Positions 34,926-42,605 of a stretch of DNA of 64,000 bases are shown here, piece by piece. The notes beneath the pieces are model-generated. The model was not told the origin of the DNA, made no database searches, and saw only the letters and a list, made by a program, of their open reading frames with translations. The stretch is taken from positions 46,488,015 through 46,552,014 of the forward strand of contig NC_060060.1 of the NCBI RefSeq assembly GCF_020283565.1, in the 5' to 3' direction. Numbering within the stretch: the first letter of the stretch is position 1; each line of letters begins with the position of its first letter. The stretch comes from Trifolium pratense (lineage: Eukaryota > Streptophyta > Magnoliopsida > Fabales > Fabaceae). A program made the position numbers and the translations under genes.

Positions 34926-35091
34926 CTCTGGTGAATCAAATGTCATTCCTAGCAGTATGAAGGAATCATCAAGACCTTGAACTCCAATACCAATGGGTCT
35001 GTGCCGTAAGTTTGACCTTTCAACTGTTTCAACTGAGTAGTAATTGACATCAGTTATTTTATTAAGGTTTTCAAAGTCAAAATACCAATTA
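34926..35091 (-). pseudogene. Captured exon of ribonucleotide reductase large subunit
   Basis: The minus-strand frame reads [16 protein letters not shown] and then [15 protein letters not shown]...FILLG..FDSPE. The block [11 protein letters not shown] is a hallmark of the class I ribonucleotide reductase large subunit (RNR1), which reduces NDPs to dNDPs. A GT donor follows GAG at 34926, and an AG precedes the piece at 35092-35093, so exon boundaries seem to be preserved. Compared with the family, a helix of about ten residues between FDFE and NLNK is missing, and the usual GLADAF/GLADTF is changed to GLDDSF. Catalytic cysteines and the rest of the gene are absent. It lies inside the 11.25 kb Mutator-like element and is best explained as transposon gene capture. 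Confidence 0.85.
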
Positions 35092-35099
35092 CTAGAGCC

Positions 35100-36186
35100 T
35101 ATGCTCCCAACAAGTTTAGATTGATGACATTCGAAATTAATTGTAAGTCATAGTTATTACCTTATCTTTCATGATTTAAATTTATAAAGCTTTGAAAAGA
35201 CTTCTGCAAAACAATAAGCTATGCTTATCAAGGAACTTGTGTAACGTCAAACTGGTTGACTCACTTCCGGCAGTAGAAGAACCTACAAAACCTACAAAAT
35301 GGAAATTGTTATTACAATACAAGAAATAAAGGGAATTAACATGTAAGCTCTCATACTTCGTAAGAACTCATTAATAAGTCATAAAAAACTTTAGAATTGC
35401 ATGCTCAATTTTCCAACAAAGGAACTTAAAAAAAGACACCCTTTATCTTTTGACAACCAGGATCCCAAAACACAAATCATGGTTAAACTTTTTGGATCAT
35501 AATCTATTATAACTCTTTTCAAAAGGATATGTGTGTTATCATCTAAAAAGAGTTCTTCCAAGTTTTGTGATGAATACGTCTCATTAGATGTCATGATTTC
35601 ACATTTTATCATAAACCAATTTCACATGTTACATAAAAGTATATTATTGAACCATAACACATAGGGGAATTACACCAATAACAAACACAAAACTCAGAGT
35701 CATGTTTACACGCTTAAATATCGGTGAAAACTTGATTTCAAACATTAACTTCATATTCATTTTGATATACAAATTTTAAACATTGAAAGCTTGAAAGAAA
35801 GTTGAAAGAAGATTGAAATTTTAAAAACCTAATTACTAAATTTCAAAATCATATTGAAATTTCAAAAACCTAAAAAATTTAACAATAAACAAATGAGAAA
35901 TTGAACCTGGATTTTGAAGATTGAAGCTGAAGGTTGAACGAATCTGAGGAGAAGGTTGAATGAAGGTGAAATCAGAGAATGGCGGTGGAGGAGATTGAAC
36001 TGTGTTTTGGGTTGAGATTAGGAATTTCACATGTGTTTTGGTGGTGTGAGGGAGAAGAAAAAAAAATTAAAATATAAAATCTGAAAAAGAAGGTCACAAC
36101 TCACACGTGTGGTTGATGAGCAAATTGACAAATATACCCCTTTGTGTTGTATATTTGTTTGGTCTTTGTGTCCCAATAGCATTTCT
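35100..36186. other. Right arm of the Mutator-like element
   Basis: No further coding piece is recognised. Sequence 35880-36060 is GA-rich and may be the mirror of the CT-rich leader near the left end. The terminal 45 bp form the right inverted repeat. Confidence 0.5.
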
Positions 36187-36322
36187 GAAAAAGAAATAAA
36201 GGAAAAGTTATGCATTGAAACAATCAAAATTTAGACTTTTCATGTGTTGACTACACAATACTCAAGAAAAACCTTCTAAATTTAAATTCTTAACCAATGC
36301 TCCTGGGGCACTATTTAGCATT

Positions 36323-36331
<9 letters not shown>

Positions 36332-36361
<30 letters not shown>
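36332..36361. repeat. (AT)n microsatellite
   Basis: The AT run adjoins the right end of the split MITE and matches the AT run left of 24885, so it was the insertion target. Confidence 0.85.
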
Positions 36362-36363
<2 letters not shown>

Positions 36364-36419
36364 TAGCTAGATTGTCAAGTAATCTATGTACGAAAACGAG
36401 ATAAGTCTAAGCTAAACAT

Positions 36420-36528
36420 TCATAGGGCAGCTCTCCTTTGGCAAGTCAATGAATAAGATATGTACATTTTTATTGCACCAAGTCAAATGCAATATCACAA
36501 TCACCTGCTAAAAGAGACATGCCCTATG
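36420..36528 (-). ncRNA. MIR399: MIR399 hairpin, minus-strand class
   Basis: The mature sequence is predicted at 36423-36443 on the minus strand (first 20 nt UGCCAAAGGAGAGCUGCCCU, nt 21 A). The 5' arm is 36504-36524 and the loop is about 60 nt, the longest of the minus class. It is the left half of a head-to-head pair with the plus copy at 38311. Before the MITE and the 11.25 kb element arrived, the degenerate hairpin at 24768 would have lain only about 0.2 kb away in the same orientation. The promoter keeps one perfect P1BS. Confidence 0.85.
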
Positions 36529-36610
36529 ACTGATTTGCTTACTAAAATGTAATAATACTCTAACTATTGTGTGTAGCTAGATTGCCAAGTAGTGAACGAC
36601 CCTCCCAACA

Positions 36611-36719
36611 AGTTATATATAGTCTAGCTTAGCTAACACATGATGGTTTTATGCTTTGGATATCCTTTTCCTGAAAGCTACTAGTTCCTCTTTTTGTCTT
36701 CTGAAAAATGGCATTATGC
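36611..36719 (-). promoter_or_regulatory. MIR399 promoter: TATA box, one P1BS, one mutated P1BS
   Basis: The TATA-like 'gttatatata' is at 36612-36621. P1BS GGATATCC is at 36658-36665; here it is palindromic, where the other minus copies have GGATATAC. The second site has become GCATTATGC (36711-36719) through a one-base insertion and no longer fits GNATATNC. Confidence 0.75.
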
Positions 36720-37284
36720 TTGAAGGTCCTAAATATCCTATAATCTTTACATTTTTTTTCCCATTAATGTAAGATTCTATTCTTTCTTTATCATGATGTT
36801 GTTGACTGTTGAGTGACCATATCCAAGGTCATTAGGTTAGTCAACAGTCAACACCATATATTGCATGTCATTTGTTTTGTTGCAGTTTTGATTTAAATTA
36901 TACTCTATTGATCCGATGAAAAATAGCTTACTCCATAAGATAAGTTTGGCATGCACTTTATATCAGGTGACATGGCATTTTTCTTTAGGCAAAATATCAT
37001 ATAATTTAGCCTTAAATATATAGCATATATTTTAAATCAAATAATTGTTTAGATTTTCTCTATATTTATGGACAATACAAGAGGTAAATTAGAAAAAACC
37101 TATGTAAAAATAATTTAGTTAATAAAAGTCCAGAATTAGAAAGTACAGGAGACACAAGGATAATATGTTTAAAGTTGAGAATGGCATATAAAATAATTTT
37201 CATTTTTTGGAATTTTTTATGATATTCTAAACATGTTTGCAAATCTAAACTTGTGCCGCTTCCATCCCAATCCAAACTCTTTCT

Positions 37285-37930
37285 CTTACAATATAATGTA
37301 ACCTCAAAAGGTAGTGGTGTGATGAGCTACTACGCACCACTTGGGGTCACACCGTGCCGGATCTTCTACTGGTGTTAAACCCCTTTGGCATGGGGCTCGG
37401 CTGTTTTAGATGCCGCCGCCGCCCTTGCCTTTTGGGTGACGTCGCTGCCCTGCTCGTTGTGGAGATTGTCATTACCTTGTAGTGTCGCTGGAATTCTTTT
37501 TGATTTGGGTTGCTAGAGTTCTGAAGGTGCTCTTTCACCGGGGTGCATGTGGTTTTAGATTCATCTCGTTCATGCACTTGTTTGTTGGTTCGATATGTTG
37601 GGCTTTTGTGTTTTCGCTCCGTGAAGCGCTGTTCTTTCGCGGATTTAATAGACCAGTTCATGCTCTCGATTTTTAGATCTCTGATTGTTTTTAGGTCATT
37701 TGTTGAAATCTTCCCGTTTCAAGGGTTTGGGTTCCGTATCAGTGTCAATTTTTTGTTGGTATTAGTCCTTGTGATTGATTCAGATTTAATTAGTTCTTTG
37801 ACTCGTTCTATATTGACGATCGGTCCATTCACCAGACTGTAGACCCTTGATTAATATGCGTTAGTATTAACTGCAGTTAGATTTTATGTCCCCTAATTTT
37901 TGTTCTCTTATAATTTTACTTTCTACTAGT
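37285..37930. other. GC-richer insertion of unknown origin
   Basis: This block is clearly richer in G+C than its surroundings ('gccgccgccgcccttgcc', 37411-37428). It separates the minus and plus MIR399 promoters of the pair at 36.4/38.3 kb. Frames on both strands are open for 60-100 codons but none shows a known domain. It may be a retroelement 3' end or a captured fragment. Confidence 0.4.
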
Positions 37931-37934
37931 GAAA

Positions 37935-38225
37935 AAAGCTTTGGGCAGAGGGCCAAGCCACTTAGCAACTTTAGATATGAAAAAATATACCTTGATTTTA
38001 TTCACAACTATTTTTTCTACTTTTATAAAGTATACAAGAATTTGTGATATTAGAAATCAGCAAAAAAGCGTTTTGACCCTTGGCTATTAGGAATCAGCAA
38101 TTCATGAGCATATAATAAAAGTGATTGCTGTAGAAAAACAACTGGTTTTGGATATCCATGGCATAACCCTCAAGAATATGCCAATGTTTCTCATAGGTTT
38201 ATTCCATCTTCTTTGCTATAAAATT
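37935..38225 (+). promoter_or_regulatory. MIR399 promoter: two P1BS sites and TATA box
   Basis: A conserved plus-strand upstream block. P1BS GGATATCC is at 38150-38157 and GAATATGC at 38174-38181; the TATA box (GCTATAAAAT) is at 38215-38224. Confidence 0.77.
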
Positions 38226-38310
38226 CTTCTGAAGTGTCACACACAAACCAGTGGCAATTCATGGCACAAGCACTCATTGAAGTCGAAAAATCCATCAATA
38301 AGCAAATCTG

Positions 38311-38406
38311 CAATAGGGCATCTCTCTCCTGGCAAGCAGACATATTTTGAACTACCTATAGAGCTCATCATTGGAAATAACTTGCCAAAGGAGAGTTGCC
38401 CTGTCG
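38311..38406 (+). ncRNA. MIR399: MIR399 hairpin, plus-strand class
   Basis: The mature miR399 is at 38383-38403 (first 20 nt UGCCAAAGGAGAGUUGCCCU, nt 21 G). The star arm GGGCAUCUCUCUCCUGGCAA is at 38316-38335; it differs from the other star arms by C6U. The loop is about 45 nt. The 3' flank ('tttagcttaat') is shared with all plus copies and, inverted, with the minus copies. It pairs head-to-head with the hairpin at 36420 and has a complete promoter. Confidence 0.91.
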
Positions 38407-38553
38407 CGGCTTTAGCTTAATTCCAAACAAAGATTGCAAAGAAAAGTTCATTCAAAATTGAAGGATGCATGCATGTGATTGAGCTTAAGGGAAGTTCTGA
38501 TTTATTTCATTTCTCTATTCTGTCATACAAGTGAAATATTTTAATATTTTATA

Positions 38554-38859
38554 GGCTTAATTAGTAAAATGGTCTCTTAAAGACATTTTTGGTTTCAGAT
38601 TGGTCCCTTAAAGAAAAAAATGTCCAAATAGGTCCCTTAAAGAAAAAAAAGTCCGAATAGGTCCCTTAAAGACATCTCCGTTAATCAGTTTGGTCCTATT
38701 TATACCTCTTTTTAGGGACCAAACTGATTAACGGAGATGTCTTTAAGGGACCTATTCGGACTTTTTTTTCTTTAAGGGACCTATTTGGACCTTTTTTTCT
38801 TTAAGGGACCAATCTGAAACCAAAAATGTCTTTAAGGGACCATTTTACTAATTAAGTCT
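38554..38859. mobile_element. Foldback element (306 bp palindrome), copy 1
   Basis: The left arm ('ggcttaattagtaaaatgg', then repeated 'cccttaaagaaaaaaa.gtcc.aatagg') is mirrored almost perfectly by the right arm. It would form a hairpin of about 140 bp. A second copy is at 40806-41133. Confidence 0.88.
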
Positions 38860-39111
38860 ATTTTATATATTAAAAATTAAGAATATGCTCAAGAAAGTCA
38901 CTTTTTTGTTGGGGGAGTCTGACGAGCTAGAGACTAACAACGAGTCAATGCTCCTCTAAGACTGCAAGAGTCAAGAGAGGTAGAAAGCTACATCACTATA
39001 TATAAAACCTTAAGCCATTGTTGGATTTTCTAACTTGATATTGCTAGAGCATGTTTGAACTCGGACCCCTAAGTTAACCTACCCCGCCCTGCTTTTGAAT
39101 GCGCTTAAACA

Positions 39112-39470
39112 CTACAAAATTTTCTGTATTACAGGCCAAATTTACCACTGGCATTGAGCCCACAGAAAAATTTCCGGTGGCTTCGGTCATTTCCGGCAGC
39201 TTTAGTGGCGGTTTTAAACCAAAAAGATGCGGAAAAAAAAAATTAAACTGAGGAATTAGCAGAAGTTTTAAGCCATCGCAAAATATAGGAGGAAAAAAAT
39301 TTCATAGGGAGGAACTTGCGGCGTCTTCAAGGCCGCCACAAAGTTTAGGCACCATTTTTTTAAAATAGCCACCCCAAGTAATTGGCGGGAAAAATATTTC
39401 AAACGTAGGAATTTGCGCCGGTCCAAAATCGCCAATAATGTTTAGGCACTGGTTTATTTTCAAAAAAAAA
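39112..39470 (+). mobile_element. CACTA-type terminus with subterminal repeats
   Basis: It starts CACTACAAAATTTTC at 39112. There follow several 'ggaa.ttgcggcg' and 'ggcggttttaaacc' motifs in alternating orientation, as in CACTA subterminal regions. A possible opposite end (TTTTTCTTGTAGT) lies near 39985-39996 but is imperfect. Confidence 0.5.
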
Positions 39471-39474
39471 TGTA

Positions 39475-40800
39475 AACTACAATTTATCCACCTACTCTAT
39501 ATATATCCTTCATTCCATCTCATTTCTTTAAGTATTCTTCTCTCTATAATCATTCTCTCCCCCTTGACATTACACACTTTATTTAACTCACCGTAAGATT
39601 ATAGCACCAGATAATCACTTGATACTAATTATCCTCTTATTATTTGGTTGAACCAATTATCCCTAGTTGTTATTTGCTAAGATACTAATTATCACACCAG
39701 ATAACTCATTTTATTTAACTCACTGTAAGTTATGATCAAGCATATACCTTTCTTCCTTAATTTTTTGGATTAATGAGTTTTGTCACCGATATTTAATCTT
39801 CTTTGGTTCATTAATCTCACTGATCTTATTACTATCGAGTCTTTTATCAACCTCTTTTGAGTTGCAAAAGCCCCTAAACTACACCCATACCGACAATAGA
39901 CACATCATTGTTTTGGGTTTCACACCCCACCTTACGATTGCCATTTTATTTGATAGAGGAATCACTGGTCTGAGCCAATGAGTTTTTCTTGTAGTATGTT
40001 GTGTATTGGTTAAGGTTTTTTTCTTATTTGGAGGACACAAGTTTGACTTTTGTTTCTGGCAGAGAGAAAGAGGGTGACTGAATGACAATAAATTTTACAT
40101 GAACTTCATTGGACGTTGAATATTCATATAATTTATATATAAAAAAACATATTTACGTGTTCTTTGAAGTTATTGCTTTGTTCTTGTCCGTCTTGATTTA
40201 TTTTTAACCCATTTATTTCGTAGTTATTGGAGAACATTGATTTTCATTTAATGATGCTTGTCTATTTGGTCAAATGTCTAACGAGTAGTTTTCATCCATA
40301 GCAATGTTTTCGTTCTTGCTTTGTACATGGTTGAACCAATTATCCCTAGTTTTGTTGAAAGTTTTGGTCAAGCACCTACATTTGTTTCTTAATATATTTT
40401 TATTAATAGATTTTGTCGTCACATATATGTCTACAATATAGATCGATATTTTTCATGAGAATTCAAATTGGAATAGTCTTCGATAAGAGCATTGCATATA
40501 ATATGCAGAAATTGAAATTCGAATTCTAATATTCTTCCCACTTATTCATTTTATGCCTAAAAAATAGCTCAATTTGTTGTTTTCCAAAGTCAGTCACACC
40601 TTCTTAACTTGATTCCCTAAAAAATAGCAAACATGCAGTGTCTCCCAATATTTTCATCTTTCAAAAATACTGCATATCTTCTGATCTACACAAAACTTGC
40701 TACCCATATTTTTTTGTTTCTACCATTCTACTCTTTTCATTCTTCTCAAGCAAGAAGAAAACCTCATGTGCATCATTCTCTCTCTGCAAACCCTAAATAA
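39475..40800. other. Intergenic DNA, no gene seen
   Basis: AT-rich. Repeated phrases ('ttgaaccaattatccctagtt', near 39648 and 40331; 'gataactcattttatttaactca') suggest an old internal duplication. No coding region is recognised. Confidence 0.45.
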
Positions 40801-40805
40801 AAAAC

Positions 40806-41133
40806 GGCTTAATTAGTAAAATGGTCCCTTAAAGACATTTTTGGTTTCAGATTGGTCCCTTAAAGAAAAAAAGGTCCAAATAGGTCCGTTAAAGAAAAAA
40901 AAATCCGAATAGGTCCCTTAAAGACATCTCCGTTAATCAGTTTGGTCCCTTAAAGAAAAAAAATGACCAAACTGATTAACGGAGATGTCTTTAAGGGACC
41001 TATTCGGACTTTTTTTTCTTTAAGGGACCTATTCGGACTTTTTTTTCTTTAAGGGACCTATTTGGACCTTTTTTTCTTTAAGGACCAATCTAAAACCAAA
41101 AATATCTTTAAGGGACCATTTTACTAATTAGCC
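40806..41133. mobile_element. Foldback element, copy 2
   Basis: Same family as 38554-38859. The right arm contains an additional 'ctttaagggacctattcggactttttttt' repeat unit, so the two arms differ in unit number. Confidence 0.88.
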
Positions 41134-41764
41134 ATAAAAAACCACACAAACTCACAAAGTCTTTGTCTCTCTCATGTAATGACATAACGACATGTGAAAT
41201 TCTATCCACTAAATTATTTGAAAAAAAATAAAATTTAACATCATCACTCAAAGTATATCTAAAAGTCATTATCAATACCAGCAAAAAGTGACAGAAAGGA
41301 TAAGCACTACATAATATTATGGATGAGAAATCAAACGGAGAAAAAATATAAAAATTATGGATGAGAACAACCCAATATAATATTTTTTATTTTTAATAAA
41401 ACCAATATGGTGTTTTAGATTGATTGAAAAAATCAATATATTTTTTAGGTAAATGTATTTTTAGTCCTTATAAAATTATCAAATTTCATTTTTAATCCTA
41501 TAAAATTATCAAATTTTACTTTTGGTCTTATAGAAAAAACTAAATTGACATCACTGACATGTTTTGTTTCTTATAAAAATTTTATGTTTGGAGTTTTAAT
41601 CCTACTATTGTTCAAAAAAATTATTTTTAAATTTTTGACAAAAAAAAATTATAATACTATCCATAAATTGTGTTATTATCCATAAATTATAAAAATTTTG
41701 AATAATTGTTTAAGACATATTTATAATACTATAAAATGTTTATTTGTTTTTTTTAAGAGTTTAA

Positions 41765-41925
41765 TTGATATGCACCGATAATATAAAATATTTTTATACG
41801 ATCTTCCAATAAACAACAATTATTTTGCCATGTCATATCAAGAAAGTCGGGTGATACGACGAAAAACATGATAGGTATTAGTTGACGGTGTAAAATTATT
41901 TTACACTATCGGTGTATTTTTTTTT
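41765..41925. mobile_element. MITE of the 'gatatgcac...gtgtaaaat' family
   Basis: The ends 'gatatgcaccgataatataaaat' and, inverted, 'atacaccgatagtgtaaaat' are related. A better preserved relative sits in intron 1 of the dehydrogenase gene (43065-43230). Single ends occur near 46255-46300 and 60777-60820. Confidence 0.6.
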
Positions 41926-42065
41926 TTTTTTAATGTTTAACAAGTTTTCCAGGCACTAGCATGTCCTTAATAATATACGGATGGATAATGGATACAAGTT
42001 TTCCAGGCACTTATTCATTCATTCACCAATTAAAGTCATAGCAGTTTGGGCAAAAACCTCACTTC

Positions 42066-42560
42066 TTTTTTCCCAAAATATACCCCTCTCCCTCTCTTAT
42101 TTCCCGTAATACCCCCCTCTCAATTTTTTTTCCCGTAATACACCTCTGACAGAAGACAAACTTGGTAGCACCATTTGAAATGGCTACATGGCCATGTGAT
42201 AGCGCCATTTAGAATGGCTACATTGACTGAAATCTGCTTTTTTGTCTCCTTGACTGCTTTTCTGACATGTAGCCATTTGAAATGGCGCCATTGACCAAAC
42301 ATAGCGCCATTTGGAATGGTGCTATGCTTGGTCAATGGCGCCATTTCAAATGGCTACATGTCAGAAAAGCAGTCAAGGAGACAAAAAAGCAAATTTCAGT
42401 CAATGTAGCCATTCTAAATGGCGCTATCACATGGCCATGTAGCCATTTCAAATGGTGCTACCAAGTTTGTCTTCTGTCAGAGGTGTATTACGGGAAAAAA
42501 AATTGAGAGGGGGGTATTACGGGAAATAAGAGAGGGAGAGGGGTATATTTTGGGAAAAAA
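42066..42560. repeat. 495-bp near-perfect palindrome 45 bp before the SDH start codon
   Basis: The two arms, about 245 bp each, are almost perfectly complementary around a centre at 42313, with essentially no spacer (the centre is itself the palindrome-like 'atagcgccatttggaatggtgctat'; 42301-42325). Each arm contains repeated 'agccatttnnaatggc' sub-palindromes. The right arm ends at 42560, 45 bp upstream of the ATG at 42606, so it lies in the promoter or 5' UTR of the dehydrogenase gene. If transcribed it would make a very long hairpin RNA. It is probably a foldback-type mobile element, but no target duplication is obvious. Confidence 0.92.
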
Positions 42561-42605
42561 GCTTCTAAATTAGAGGTTGGAGAAAAGTTTGATTGATTAA
42601 GAAAA

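Larger units (their letters stand above)
24938..36187. mobile_element. 11.25 kb non-autonomous Mutator-like element with captured gene pieces
   Basis: The 9-bp sequence AAAAAGAAA flanks it at 24929-24937 and 36188-36196. The termini are long, imperfect inverted repeats: both start CAGAAATGCTAT and share 'acacaaa..cc..acaaa.atacaaca' over about 43 bp, with further similarity inward. The 9-bp duplication and long TIRs are diagnostic of Mutator-like elements. I see no mudrA-type transposase frame. Inside are duplicated leader-like CT-rich blocks (25170-26410), an orientation-switching array (29400-32110), a nested hAT element (30472-31096), a 199-bp duplication (32887, 34043) and a ribonucleotide reductase exon (34926-35091). 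It is best described as a giant Pack-MULE-like element. Confidence 0.8.
24885..36326. mobile_element. MITE of the 'gtgcccc' family, split by an 11.25 kb element
   Basis: The left piece is 24885-24937 and the right piece 36197-36326; joined, they make about 180 bp. The left end contains TGCTAACTAGTGCCCCCGGG. The right end, inverted, contains TGCTAAATAGTGCCCCAGGA. It lies in an AT-repeat within the former promoter of the degenerate MIR399 at 24768: the sequence to its right ('gtctagctagattgtcaagtaat') matches the promoter segment found at 9325-9355. Confidence 0.65.

Noticed and set aside
37347..37842. A coding gene in the GC-richer block
   Set aside because: Several frames are open because of base composition, but none shows a known motif or splice structure.
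4590..38406. An IPS1/At4-type target mimic for miR399 in the same cluster
   Set aside because: I looked for a miR399-complementary site with the central three-base bulge outside the hairpins and found none.
42120..42506. Two open frames on opposite strands giving almost the same 74-aa protein
   Set aside because: They are the two arms of the 495-bp palindrome read in mirror image, not genes.
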